DNA from: Bacteroidales bacterium M7 | GTDB taxonomy: Bacteria; Bacteroidota; Bacteroidia; Bacteroidales; Muribaculaceae | Direction: 5' to 3' | Assembly (NCBI GenBank): GCA_001689515.1 | Contig: LUJR01000003.1 | Location: 1 to 32,184, forward strand | Length of the DNA stretch: 32,184 nucleotides | Made by a program: the position numbers and the translations under genes | Notes under the pieces: model-generated | The model's database searches: none | Seen by the model: the letters and a program-made list of their open reading frames with translations, nothing else | What the model was told of the DNA's origin: nothing | In this document: positions 1 through 8,587 of the stretch, piece after piece | How the letters are laid out: every line of letters begins with the position of its first letter | Numbering within the stretch: position 1 is the stretch's first letter

Positions 1-8
1 GTGTAGGG

Positions 9-41
9 TGTCCGGGCCGGACAACGTACGCGACAACGTAC
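9..41. repeat. Short palindrome plus 12-bp-period direct repeat at window edge
   Basis: Bases 9-23 form a 7-bp inverted repeat around one central base (TGTCCGG/CCGGACA). They run into two copies of GACAACGTAC at 20-29 and 32-41. The region lies beyond the ilvC terminator and the left edge is cut by the window, so its full extent is unknown. No coding region is supported in 1-137. Confidence 0.45.
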
Positions 42-74
42 ACGAGGTAGGGGTGCTATTGCTTGGGGTAGGGG

Positions 75-115
75 TATAAAAGGACGGAGGGCATCGCTGG
101 TGCGATGCCCTCCGT
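75..115 (-). terminator. Rho-independent terminator of the ilv operon
   Basis: A perfect 14-bp GC-rich stem (84-97 with 102-115) closes a TGGT loop. Read on the minus strand it is followed by CC then TTTTATA (81-75). It lies 23 bp past the ilvC stop codon, as expected for the end of the ilvDBN-thioesterase-ilvC transcript. Confidence 0.85.
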
Positions 116-137
116 GGGTATGGTGGGGTTGGGGTTA

Positions 138-1181
138 TCAGTTGTTTTCGGGGCGGAGACCGCGGACGGTTGCGCCTGCCTGCCACATTTCGCTTTCGCG
201 GAGGGCTTTGAGCTCTGCTTCAAGGCCGTCACGATAGCCGGGCTTGGAGTTGGAATCGATGGAGTTCTGGGCTTCCTGTCCGCATGCCACGCTTGCGTAG
301 AGTTTTTCTACGACGGGCTTGATGGCATCGTGGAAGGGTGTCATCCAGTCGAGTGCGCCGCGCTGTGCGGTGGTAGAGCAGTTGGCGTACATCCAGTCCA
401 TGCCTTTGGCTGCGAAGAGGGGCATGAGTGACTGTGTGAGTTCCTCTACGGTCTCGTTGAATGCTTCAGAGGGTGTATGTCCGTTTTCGCGGAGCACTTC
501 GTACTGGGCGAGGAGGAGGCCCTGGATTGCGCCCATGAGCGAACCGCGTTCGCCGGTGAGGTCGCTGTAGGCTTCGCGCTTGAATGTGGTCTCGAAGATG
601 TAGCCTGAGCCGATACCGATAGCGAGGGCGAGTGTGCGCTCGAGTGCGTGACCGGTGTAGTCCTGCTCTACGGCGTAGCTTGAGTTGAGTCCGCGGCCTT
701 CGAGGAACATGGTGCGGAGTGATGTGCCTGAACCCTTGGGGGCAACGAGGATGAGGTCGACATCCTTGGGAGGAACTACGCCTGTGCGGTCCTGCCAAGC
801 GATGGCGAAACCGTGAGAGAAGTAGAGAGCCTTGCCGGCTGTAAGGTATTTCTTGATGGTGGGCCAAACTGAGATGACGGCGGCATCAGAGAGGAGGCAC
901 ATGATGATGGTGCCGCGCTCGCATGCTTCTTCGATGCTGAAGAGTGTTTCGCCGGGAACCCATCCGTCAGCCACAGCCTTGTCATAGGTCTTGCCTTCGC
1001 GCTGGCCTACTATTACGTTAAATCCGTTGTCGCGGAGGTTGAGGCTCTGGCCGGGACCCTGTACGCCATAACCGAGCACTGCGATAGTTTCGTTCTTGAG
1101 GATTTCGCGTGCTTTTTCCAAGGGGAATTCATCGCGTGTGATGACGGTTTCTTCAACGCCGCCAAAATTCAATTTTGCCAT
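138..1181 (-). CDS. ilvC: Ketol-acid reductoisomerase
   Basis: This 347-residue protein catalyses the second common step of valine/isoleucine synthesis: alkyl migration and NAD(P)H reduction of 2-acetolactate or 2-aceto-2-hydroxybutyrate to the dihydroxy acid, in the cytoplasm with Mg2+. Visible are the N-terminal Rossmann motif (AVLGYGVQGPGQSLNLRDNG, about residues 34-53), the cofactor-loop region GQREGKTYD, the LVAPKGSG segment, and the C-terminal knotted domain with the metal/substrate segment SDLTGERGSLMGAIQG. It is slightly longer than the usual short class I enzyme (about 330 residues), with a charged C-terminal tail. It is the last gene of the ilv operon; a 156-bp AT-rich gap (1182-1337) separates it from the thioesterase gene. 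Cofactor preference (NADPH or NADH) cannot be read safely from the loop. Confidence 0.97.
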   Translation of the reverse strand: MAKLNFGGVEETVITRDEFPLEKAREILKNETIAVLGYGVQGPGQSLNLRDNGFNVIVGQREGKTYDKAVADGWVPGETLFSIEEACERGTIIMCLLSDAAVISVWPTIKKYLTAGKALYFSHGFAIAWQDRTGVVPPKDVDLILVAPKGSGTSLRTMFLEGRGLNSSYAVEQDYTGHALERTLALAIGIGSGYIFETTFKREAYSDLTGERGSLMGAIQGLLLAQYEVLRENGHTPSEAFNETVEELTQSLMPLFAAKGMDWMYANCSTTAQRGALDWMTPFHDAIKPVVEKLYASVACGQEAQNSIDSNSKPGYRDGLEAELKALRESEMWQAGATVRGLRPENN

Positions 1182-1337
1182 AATGTCTATTGGATTATGA
1201 ATAAAATGTTATTTGCTTCCTAAAACGGGTGTAAAGTTAAACAAATATCTTGACATACGCACAAACTTGTTGCAATTTATCGCATATTCGCGCGGTTTGT
1301 CTGATATTTTATCATCAAGCAGCCTTTGTCGTGGAAA
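1182..1337 (-). promoter_or_regulatory. AT-rich gap before ilvC, possible internal promoter
   Basis: This is the only sizeable gap in the ilv operon (other junctions are 11-24 bp). On the minus strand it contains TAACTTTA, close to the Bacteroidota -7 box TAnnTTTG, with a TTTG 22 bp upstream, and an alternative GATATTTG. The spacing is not ideal, so a secondary ilvC promoter is possible but weakly supported. Confidence 0.25.
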
Positions 1338-2084
1338 TCATTGACGTGGCTCGTAGGTAAACTGACCGAGCACATGGGCTTCGCCGTTCTGGCTGATGTC
1401 GAGCTGCACTTCGTGGTCTGACAGGGCGGTAGTGGAAAGTGTGACTGAGCCGCCGGGCAGTGTCTCGCGCATAAATACCACGTCAAGGCGGCTGATGCGG
1501 TTGCGGTCATGCCACTCCATGTCAAAAGCGCTGGTCATGAAGTCGATATACCGCGTGGTGGTGAGATGACGGTTGATGTCAAGGTCGCTGTACCATACGC
1601 TGATTTCCTTTGACTGGTCAGGCTCTTTCTGCATCCTCAACCGTTTGGGCGGTGCGCATGCCGGGGAGTAGGGGGCGGCGATGGCGGCAAGCTCCTTGAG
1701 CATCGAGAGGTCGGCAAGTTTGCGGTTGACGATGTCGAGTGCCACCCACACGGTGCGCGCCATGCCGAGCTGCTTGCCGTCGGCATCGGTGATTTCAAAC
1801 AGTCGGTCAGACGAGTGGCGGTCTATGCCTGTCACGCGGGTCTCGAGCGAGAATCGTTCGTTGACCCGAGGCATGCGCTTCATTTCCAATGCCAGGCGGC
1901 TGAGCACCCATGCGATGCCCGTCTCCGCCAGACGCGAATACCCGACGTTGAGACGGTTGGCATGCTCGGTGGCGCTTTCGATTATATGGCGCACAAGGGT
2001 GCTGAGAGCCAGTTCGCTCTCGGCGTTGCACTCGGCTGCCGTAAGGAAATAATCGGTCTTGAGAAATGTCGGAAGAGATGCCAT
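1338..2084 (-). CDS. Acyl-ACP thioesterase (FatA/FatB-like hotdog protein)
   Basis: This 248-residue protein has two hotdog-like halves. The second carries WYSDLDINRHLTTTRYIDFM (about 164-183), which corresponds to the D-x-N-x-H active-site region of plant and bacterial acyl-ACP thioesterases; the usual VNN after the histidine is replaced by LTT. The N-terminal half contains the helix WVLSRLALEM and the loop RFSLETRVTGIDR typical of the family. The family hydrolyses acyl-ACP to free fatty acid and ACP. It lies between ilvN and ilvC with an 11-bp gap to ilvN, so it is co-transcribed with branched-chain amino acid genes. A link to branched-chain fatty acids is inference. No signal peptide is seen. 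Confidence 0.85.
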   Translation of the reverse strand: MASLPTFLKTDYFLTAAECNAESELALSTLVRHIIESATEHANRLNVGYSRLAETGIAWVLSRLALEMKRMPRVNERFSLETRVTGIDRHSSDRLFEITDADGKQLGMARTVWVALDIVNRKLADLSMLKELAAIAAPYSPACAPPKRLRMQKEPDQSKEISVWYSDLDINRHLTTTRYIDFMTSAFDMEWHDRNRISRLDVVFMRETLPGGSVTLSTTALSDHEVQLDISQNGEAHVLGQFTYEPRQ

Positions 2085-2095
2085 ATCTTATCAGG

Positions 2096-2650
2096 TTATT
2101 CGTTTGCTTCAAGCCGCAGTTTGCGTAGCTGCTGCTCTTTGAGGAACAGGTCAACAAACTCGGTCTTGTTCTTGGTGACTGCCACACGTCCGCTGCGGAC
2201 AAACTGGCGGATGCCGAACTCCTTAAGTTCTTCAAATAAGCGTTCGGTCTCCGCTTTGTGTCCGGTCTTCTCGAATATGGTGTATTCGTCGGTGATTTCA
2301 AGCACACGTGCGCCGTTGCGGCGGATGATGCCCTCGAGGTGTCCCTCTTTGAGCAGACGGTCGGTGGGCACTTTGTATAGAGCCACTTCCTGATATACGA
2401 GTTCATCGTCAGTGTGGAGGAAAGCCCGCAGCACGTCTATGCGGCGTTCGATTTGCTTGACCACGTGCTCCATCATGGCGCGGTTGCTGCGACAGGTGAT
2501 GGTGAACTTGTGCACACCGTGGATGGAGCATGCACTGACAGTCATGCTCTCGATGTTGAGGCAGCGGCGTGTGAATATGATAGAAATCTGGTTGAGCAGA
2601 CCTACCTGGTTTTCTGTAAAAACAGTGATGGTATATAATTGGTTGTCCAT
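2096..2650 (-). CDS. ilvN: Acetolactate synthase small (regulatory) subunit
   Basis: This 184-residue protein matches the small regulatory subunit (IlvN/IlvH) of acetohydroxyacid synthase, which binds the catalytic subunit and confers feedback inhibition by branched-chain amino acids. An N-terminal ACT domain is clear at about residues 5-80 (YTITVFTENQVGLLNQISII, then NIESMTVS). The C-terminal half (about 85-165) is the ALS_ss_C-like domain. Its length suits the longer IlvH-type small subunits. It sits 11 bp downstream of ilvB on the minus strand, consistent with stoichiometric co-expression. Confidence 0.94.
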   Translation of the reverse strand: MDNQLYTITVFTENQVGLLNQISIIFTRRCLNIESMTVSACSIHGVHKFTITCRSNRAMMEHVVKQIERRIDVLRAFLHTDDELVYQEVALYKVPTDRLLKEGHLEGIIRRNGARVLEITDEYTIFEKTGHKAETERLFEELKEFGIRQFVRSGRVAVTKNKTEFVDLFLKEQQLRKLRLEANE

Positions 2651-2661
2651 GATGGTCGGCT

Positions 2662-4386
2662 TTAGTCTTCGGGTACGTAATGGTCTTTCTCGTTGAGGAG
2701 TATCTCGTCCACTCCTGCACCGCCGGGGGTCATGGGGAACACCATGTCCGTCGGGTCGATGTTGACATTGAGCAGATAAGCACCGTCATGCTCTGCCATG
2801 CGGCGGATGGCTCCGGCGAGTTCGGAGCGGTCCGACACGTCCTCTCCCTTGATGCCATAGGCGGCAGCGATTTCCACGAAGTCAGGATTGAGCATCGGGG
2901 TCGCGCTGTAGCGGCCGTTGAAGAAGAGATACTGCCACTGGCGCACGTTGCCGAGGAAGTTATTGTTGAGAAGCACGATTTTCACGCCGACATTATACTC
3001 CATTATCATACCCAACTCCTGGAGGGTCATCTGGAGTCCGCCGTCGCCGACATAGAGCACCACCTGACGGTCAGGGGCGCCTATCTTGGCTCCGATGGCT
3101 GCGGGCAGACCGAAGCCCATGGTGCCGAGACCTCCGGAGGTGATAATGCTGTCAGTCTCGGTGAAGCGTGAGTAACGTACGCCGAACATCTGGTTCTGAC
3201 CCACATCGGTCACAGCGATGGCTTTGTTGCCGAACGCTTCCGATACCTGGCTGACGACTTCTCCCATGAGCATCGGACCGGTAGGACTCTCGGGCTGCAC
3301 CTCGCGCAAGATAACTTTCTCGCGCTCCACGTCGTTATGTCGGTCGAAAGAGGCGGTCCAGTCATGGCGTATGGCGGGATTGACCTGCGGAATCAAGGCA
3401 CGAAGCACCTTTTTCGCGTCACCGTGGATATGTGTATGGGTGCGAACTGTTTTGTCAAACTCCGATGCATCGATGTCGATGTGTACTATCTTGGCATTTG
3501 GGGCGTATTTAGCCACATCGCCGGTCACGCGGTCGTCAAACCTCATGCCTACAGCCACTATCAGGTCGGCACGGTTGGTGTTGACGTTGGGACCTATGTT
3601 GCCGTGCATGCCGAGCATGCCTTTGTAGAGGGGGTGGGCACTCGGTATAGTTGAGAGTCCGAGCATGGTGCATGCCACAGGTATATGGGCTTTCTCGGCG
3701 AGTTCGACAAGCTCTTTTTCGGCATGCGAGAGCATTACTCCGTGACCGGATAATATCATCGGACGTTCAGCCGAATTTATGAGGCTTGCTGCTTCTGCAA
3801 CCTTTGCCTCGTCAACTACAGGGTCGGGATCATAGCTGCGTATGAATTTGCACGGCTCGAAGTGATATTCGGTCAGCGATGTCTGGGCATCCTTTGCGAA
3901 ATCAAGAAGCACTGGTCCGGGACGTCCTGATGAAGCGATGTAGAAAGCACGGGCAACTGCAGGTGCGACATCCTCAGGGCGGCGTATCTGCACAGCCCAT
4001 TTGGTTATGGGGAGCATAACACCTACCACATCAGTTTCCTGAAAGGCATCTTTGCCGAGAAAACCTGTGGCTACCTGTCCGGTGATCACCACTAAGGGAG
4101 TCGAGTCCATCATGGCATCGCTGACACCGGTGACGAGGTTTGTGGCTCCAGGACCTGATGTCGCTATCACGACACCAGTGCGGTGCGATGCACGGGCATA
4201 ACCCTGGGCGGCGTGTACTGCGCCCTGTTCGTGGCGCGCCAACAGGTGGCGAAGCCGGTCGGTATAGTCAAAGAGCTTGTCGTAGACCGGCATGATGCTT
4301 CCGCCGGGATAACCGAACACTGTATCAACACCCTCATCGATGAGGGCGCGTATCAGTGCTTCCGCTCCTGTTATTTTTTCGCTCAT
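2662..4386 (-). CDS. ilvB: Acetolactate synthase large (catalytic) subunit
   Basis: This 574-residue thiamine-diphosphate enzyme condenses two pyruvates to acetolactate, or pyruvate with 2-oxobutyrate to acetohydroxybutyrate. The N-terminal Pyr domain shows GYPGGSIMPVYDKL and HEQGAVHAAQGYARA, which holds the catalytic ThDP glutamate. The middle FAD-type domain follows. The C-terminal PP domain carries the ThDP/Mg motif VGDGGLQMTLQELGM and LLNNNFLG. The full length fits the family. It is the second gene of the operon, 24 bp after ilvD and 11 bp before ilvN. Confidence 0.97.
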   Translation of the reverse strand: MSEKITGAEALIRALIDEGVDTVFGYPGGSIMPVYDKLFDYTDRLRHLLARHEQGAVHAAQGYARASHRTGVVIATSGPGATNLVTGVSDAMMDSTPLVVITGQVATGFLGKDAFQETDVVGVMLPITKWAVQIRRPEDVAPAVARAFYIASSGRPGPVLLDFAKDAQTSLTEYHFEPCKFIRSYDPDPVVDEAKVAEAASLINSAERPMILSGHGVMLSHAEKELVELAEKAHIPVACTMLGLSTIPSAHPLYKGMLGMHGNIGPNVNTNRADLIVAVGMRFDDRVTGDVAKYAPNAKIVHIDIDASEFDKTVRTHTHIHGDAKKVLRALIPQVNPAIRHDWTASFDRHNDVEREKVILREVQPESPTGPMLMGEVVSQVSEAFGNKAIAVTDVGQNQMFGVRYSRFTETDSIITSGGLGTMGFGLPAAIGAKIGAPDRQVVLYVGDGGLQMTLQELGMIMEYNVGVKIVLLNNNFLGNVRQWQYLFFNGRYSATPMLNPDFVEIAAAYGIKGEDVSDRSELAGAIRRMAEHDGAYLLNVNIDPTDMVFPMTPGGAGVDEILLNEKDHYVPED

Positions 4387-4410
4387 ATTATAATGTATGA
4401 TGATTTACTG

Positions 4411-6240
4411 TTAATCTATGCTTCTGACACCGCCCTTGTCAGCAGATGTCACCTGCGATGCGTAGGCGCGCAGTGCGCGGCTCACATGGCGGTCGCGTCC
4501 TCGTGGAGTGAAGGCATCCTTGCCGTAGGCTTCCTCCTCGGCGCGACGCGCGGCGAGTTCCTCGTCGGAGATGCGCACGGAGATGCTGCGACCCGGGATG
4601 TCGATGTCGATGATGTCGCCGTCACGCACCAAGGCGATGTTGCCTCCGGCAGCAGCTTCGGGAGAGATGTGACCGATGGAGAGCCCCGATGTGCCGCCTG
4701 AGAAACGTCCGTCGGTAATCAGGGCGCACTCCTTGCCGAGATGCTTGCTCTTGATATAGCTGGTGGGGTAGAGCATCTCCTGCATGCCGGGACCTCCCTT
4801 GGGTCCCTCGTAGGTGATGACTACCACGTCGCCGCTCTTTACCTTGTCACGGAGGATGCCGTCGACAGCCTCGTCCTGGCTGTGAAATACCTTCGCCGGA
4901 CCTGAGAACTTGAATATGCTCTCGTCAACGCCCGCAGTCTTGACCACGCAGCCGTCAAGGGCGATGTTGCCTTTGAGCACTGCCAAGCCGCCGTCCTTGA
5001 CATAGGCGTGCTCCATGTCGCGGATGCATCCGTTGGCGCGGTCGGTGTCAAGCTCGCTGTAATATGCGCTCTGGCAGCCCATCTCGGTCGTGTGTTTGCG
5101 ACCGGGGGCACTGCGCCACAGTTCGTCAGCCTCATCGGTATAGTCCTTGCCGCCGATGGCGTAGCGGTCTATAGCCTGCTGGAGGGTCATGCCGTCCACG
5201 CGGTTGACAGCCGTGTCGACAAGTCCGTTGTCGGCGAGTATCTTCATGATAGACAGGATGCCGCCTGCACGGTTGACATCCTCGATATGATAGTGTGAGT
5301 TGGGGGCGACCTTGCTCAGCACAGGGGTCTTGCGCGAGAGCATGTCTATGTCAGCCATGGTGAAGTCGGCGCCTGCTTCATTTGCAACGGCGAGCAGATG
5401 CAGCACGGTGTTGGTGCTTCCGCCCATCGCTATGTCGAGGGTCATGGCGTTGAGCATCGCCTGGCGTGTGGCGATGTTGCGCGGCAGCACGCTCTCGTCG
5501 CCGCGCTCATAATATGCGTAGGCATTGTCTACTATCTGCTTGGCGGCTTTCTTGAAGAGCTCTTTGCGGTTGATGTGAGTAGCTACGATGGTGCCGTTGC
5601 CGGGGAGCGCCAGGCCGATGGCTTCGTTGAGCGAGTTCATAGAGTTGGCAGTGAACATGCCCGAGCATGAGCCGCATGTGGGGCAGCCGTCCTTCTCGAG
5701 ACGTTCCACAGCTTTCTCGCCTACGGTCTCGTCCGCGCTCTCTATCATTATGTCTATGAGGTCCACCTTGCGGCCGTCCACATCGCCAGCCTCCATAGGA
5801 CCGCCAGACACGAATATCGCGGGGATGTTGAGGCGCATTGCTGCCATCAGCATTCCAGGGGTGATCTTGTCGCAGTTGCTGATGCACACCATAGCGTCAG
5901 CCTTGTGAGCATTGACCATGTACTCCACCGAGTCGGCTATCAGGTCACGCGAGGGCAGCGAATAAAGCATGCCGTCATGACCCATTGCGATGCCGTCATC
6001 AATGGCGATGGTGTTGAACTCGGCAGCATAGCAGCCGAGCTTCTCTATCTCTTTCTTGACTTCCTGGCCAATCTCGTGGAGATGGGTGTGTCCGGGGACG
6101 AATTGTGTGAACGAATTGACGATGGCTATGATCGGTTTGCCTATCTGCTCCTCTTTCATGCCATTGGCACGCCAGAGCGCGCGGGCTCCCGCCATGCGGC
6201 GTCCGTGGGTGCTTGTGTGACTCCTGAGTTGGTTGACCAT
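4411..6240 (-). CDS. ilvD: Dihydroxy-acid dehydratase
   Basis: This 609-residue iron-sulphur enzyme of the IlvD/Edd family dehydrates 2,3-dihydroxyisovalerate (or the methylvalerate) to the 2-oxo acid, the third step of valine/isoleucine synthesis. Cluster-ligand cysteines are visible in CISNCDKITPGM and CPTCGSCSGMFTANSMN, and the conserved C-terminal TDGRFSGGTSGLSIGHISPE is present. It is the first gene of the operon. An upstream promoter (6287-6318) gives a leader of only about 40 nt, too short for a classical leader-peptide attenuator. Its iron-sulphur cofactor would be supplied by the suf operon elsewhere in this window. Confidence 0.97.
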   Translation of the reverse strand: MVNQLRSHTSTHGRRMAGARALWRANGMKEEQIGKPIIAIVNSFTQFVPGHTHLHEIGQEVKKEIEKLGCYAAEFNTIAIDDGIAMGHDGMLYSLPSRDLIADSVEYMVNAHKADAMVCISNCDKITPGMLMAAMRLNIPAIFVSGGPMEAGDVDGRKVDLIDIMIESADETVGEKAVERLEKDGCPTCGSCSGMFTANSMNSLNEAIGLALPGNGTIVATHINRKELFKKAAKQIVDNAYAYYERGDESVLPRNIATRQAMLNAMTLDIAMGGSTNTVLHLLAVANEAGADFTMADIDMLSRKTPVLSKVAPNSHYHIEDVNRAGGILSIMKILADNGLVDTAVNRVDGMTLQQAIDRYAIGGKDYTDEADELWRSAPGRKHTTEMGCQSAYYSELDTDRANGCIRDMEHAYVKDGGLAVLKGNIALDGCVVKTAGVDESIFKFSGPAKVFHSQDEAVDGILRDKVKSGDVVVITYEGPKGGPGMQEMLYPTSYIKSKHLGKECALITDGRFSGGTSGLSIGHISPEAAAGGNIALVRDGDIIDIDIPGRSISVRISDEELAARRAEEEAYGKDAFTPRGRDRHVSRALRAYASQVTSADKGGVRSID

Positions 6241-6286
6241 GTGAAATGTACCTTAGAAATTTGTAGATAGTTACTGTAAATTGTGG

Positions 6287-6318
6287 CAAATTTACCGATT
6301 TTCTCGCTCATCCCCAAA
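6287..6318 (-). promoter_or_regulatory. Bacteroidota-type promoter of the ilv operon
   Basis: On the minus strand TTTG (6318-6315) and TAAATTTG (6294-6287) are separated by exactly 20 nt, matching the consensus TTTG-N19-21-TAnnTTTG used by the Bacteroidota primary sigma factor. Transcription would start near 6280, about 40 nt before the ilvD ATG. Confidence 0.75.
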
Positions 6319-6409
6319 TAATCTGTCACTCATCCATCCATATACGTCCCATTTAACATGCTATTGAAATCTTTGCACTGAAATTTTTTTGAAAAAAACG
6401 GTAAAAACA

Positions 6410-6440
6410 TTGCTATGCACGGCATGTTTCATTATCTTTG
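6410..6440 (+). promoter_or_regulatory. Bacteroidota-type promoter of glgB-lpxB
   Basis: TTG (6410-6412), a 20-nt spacer and TATCTTTG (6433-6440) match the phylum consensus. The predicted leader to the glgB ATG at 6566 is about 120 nt. Confidence 0.7.
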
Positions 6441-6565
6441 CTGAAACATGCGCTTTGCATGCTTGATTTATAACACATCTCACCTTAAAATCTGATACAG
6501 ATACAAACATCCCATCCCCCATAACACCAAACCCCCAAAACAAAAATCCACTCTGACTGATAATA

Positions 6566-8587
6566 ATGAAACAACTTAACATCATCAAGAATGACCCCTG
6601 GCTCGAGCCGTTCTCTGACGCGATAGAGGGACGACATAACGATGCGGTGAACAAGGAACGCGAACTGACCTCTACCTGCAAGACGCTTGACCAGTTTGCC
6701 AACGCATATAACTATTTCGGACTCCACCGCACTGAAAAAGGCGGATGGGTGTTCCGCGAATGGGCTCCAAACGCCACTGAAATCACCCTCATCGGCGACT
6801 TCTCGCGCTGGAAGGAATACCTAAAATACCGCCTCAAACGCCTTGACAACGGGGTGTGGGAGCTGAAACTGCCTGCCGATGCCATAAACCACGGCGACCT
6901 CTACAAGATGATAGTGCGCTGGGACGGCGGCGAGGGCGAACGCATCCCGGCTTATGCCACACGAGTGGTGCAGGATGAGGTGACCCACGTATTTTCCGCC
7001 CAGGTATGGGAGCCGGAGAAAGCGTACAAGTGGAAAGTCAAGAAGTTTGTCCCCGACACACGTCCGCTCCTTATATATGAGTGCCACATAGGCATGGCGC
7101 AGCAGACCGAGGGCGTAGGCTCGTATGCCGAGTTCCGCGACCTGGTGCTCCCGCGCATCGCCAAGGACGGCTACAACGCCATCCAGATCATGGCTATACA
7201 GGAGCATCCCTACTATGGCTCGTTTGGCTACCATGTCAGCAACTTCTATGCTGCATCATCGCGCTTCGGCACTCCAGAGGATCTCAAAAGCCTGATTGAC
7301 AAGGCTCATGAGATGGGCATATCCGTCATCATGGACATCGTGCACAGCCATGCTGTGAAAAACGAGAACGAAGGTCTCGGGCGTCTTGACGGCAGCTATA
7401 ACCAGTATTTCTACGGTGACCACCGCCGCGAACATCCGGCTTGGGACTCTCTCTGCTTCGACTACGGCAAAAACGAGGTGCTGCATTTCCTCCTCTCCAA
7501 CTGCAAATACTGGCTTGAGGAATACCATTTCGACGGTTTCCGCTTCGACGGTGTGACCTCGATGCTCTACTATAGCCATGGTCTCGGGCAGGCATTCGGC
7601 AGCTATGCCGACTACTACAACGGCGGTCAGGACACCAACGCCATCACGTATCTGACTCTCGCCAACAAGCTCATACACGAGGTCAATCCGCGCGCCATCA
7701 CCATCGCCGAGGAGATGAGCGGCATGCCTGGTCTGGCTATCCCGGTCAAGGACGGCGGCATCGGTTTTGACTACCGCATGGCTATGGGTATCCCCGACTA
7801 CTGGATCAAGACCCTTAAGGAGCGTAAGGATGAGGACTGGCATCCCACAAGCATATTCTGGGAGCTTACCAACCGTCGCGCCGATGAAAAGACCATCAGC
7901 TACGTTGAGAGCCACGATCAGGCTCTTGTGGGCGACAAGACCACGATTTTCTGGCTAATTGACGATCAGATGTACTGGCACATGATGGTTGGTGACGACA
8001 ACATGACCGTTGCCCGAGGCATGGCTCTGCACAAGATGATGCGCTTGGCTACGTGCGCCACCATCAACGGCGGCTATCTCAACTTCATGGGTAACGAATT
8101 CGGTCACCCCGAGTGGATAGACTTCCCTCGCGAAGGCAACGGCTGGAGCTACAAGTATGCCCGCCGCCAGTGGGATCTTGTGGACCGCACGGATCTCAAG
8201 TACCAGTTCCTCAACAACTTTGACAATGCGATGATTTCGCTCATCGGCAATGTCTACAACTTTCAGGCTCTCCCCATTGAGAAACTTTGGGAGAAGGATG
8301 ATGATCAGGTGCTGGCATTCAAGCGTGGCGATCTGGTGTTCGTGTTTAATTTCAGTCCGTTTAATTCGTTTACCGACTACGGCATCCTGGCTCCTTCGGG
8401 CGAATATGATGTGGTGCTCTCAAGCGACAATCCGCGCTTCGGGGGCTATGACAACATCGACGAGAGCGTGAGCCACATCACCCAGTTTGACCCCCTCTAT
8501 TCGCCCCATGGCATAGAGTGGCTTAAACTCTACCTGCCCTCGCGTACTGCCATGGTGCTCCGTCGTCGCAAACCGACATCACACTGA
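6566..8587 (+). CDS. glgB: 1,4-alpha-glucan branching enzyme, eukaryote-like subfamily
   Basis: This 673-residue GH13 enzyme cuts alpha-1,4-glucan and re-forms an alpha-1,6 branch during glycogen synthesis. A CBM48 domain (about 45-150, with WVFREWAPNA and LIGDFSRWK) precedes the barrel. Catalytic residues are visible as D328 (DGFRFDGVTSMLYYSHG), E382 (TIAEEMSGMPGL) and D451 (YVESHDQALVGDK). The signatures HPYYGSFGYHVSNFYAASSR and NFMGNEFGHPEWIDFPR resemble human and plant branching enzymes (GH13_8) more than E. coli GlgB (GH13_9). Its stop codon overlaps the lpxB start by one base (TGATG), implying coupled translation. Confidence 0.96.
   Translation: MKQLNIIKNDPWLEPFSDAIEGRHNDAVNKERELTSTCKTLDQFANAYNYFGLHRTEKGGWVFREWAPNATEITLIGDFSRWKEYLKYRLKRLDNGVWELKLPADAINHGDLYKMIVRWDGGEGERIPAYATRVVQDEVTHVFSAQVWEPEKAYKWKVKKFVPDTRPLLIYECHIGMAQQTEGVGSYAEFRDLVLPRIAKDGYNAIQIMAIQEHPYYGSFGYHVSNFYAASSRFGTPEDLKSLIDKAHEMGISVIMDIVHSHAVKNENEGLGRLDGSYNQYFYGDHRREHPAWDSLCFDYGKNEVLHFLLSNCKYWLEEYHFDGFRFDGVTSMLYYSHGLGQAFGSYADYYNGGQDTNAITYLTLANKLIHEVNPRAITIAEEMSGMPGLAIPVKDGGIGFDYRMAMGIPDYWIKTLKERKDEDWHPTSIFWELTNRRADEKTISYVESHDQALVGDKTTIFWLIDDQMYWHMMVGDDNMTVARGMALHKMMRLATCATINGGYLNFMGNEFGHPEWIDFPREGNGWSYKYARRQWDLVDRTDLKYQFLNNFDNAMISLIGNVYNFQALPIEKLWEKDDDQVLAFKRGDLVFVFNFSPFNSFTDYGILAPSGEYDVVLSSDNPRFGGYDNIDESVSHITQFDPLYSPHGIEWLKLYLPSRTAMVLRRRKPTSH

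Larger units (their letters stand above)
6241..6565. other. Intergenic region between divergent ilvD and glgB
   Basis: This 325-bp AT-rich stretch has no supported gene. It holds the ilvD promoter (6287-6318, minus) and the glgB promoter (6410-6440, plus). The part after the glgB promoter would give a leader of roughly 120 nt with A/C-rich tracts just before the start codon, and I see no recognisable riboswitch in it. Confidence 0.7.

Noticed and set aside
6241..6280. Leader-peptide attenuator for the ilv operon
   Set aside because: The predicted leader is about 40 nt, with no short frame rich in Leu/Ile/Val codons and no terminator hairpin.
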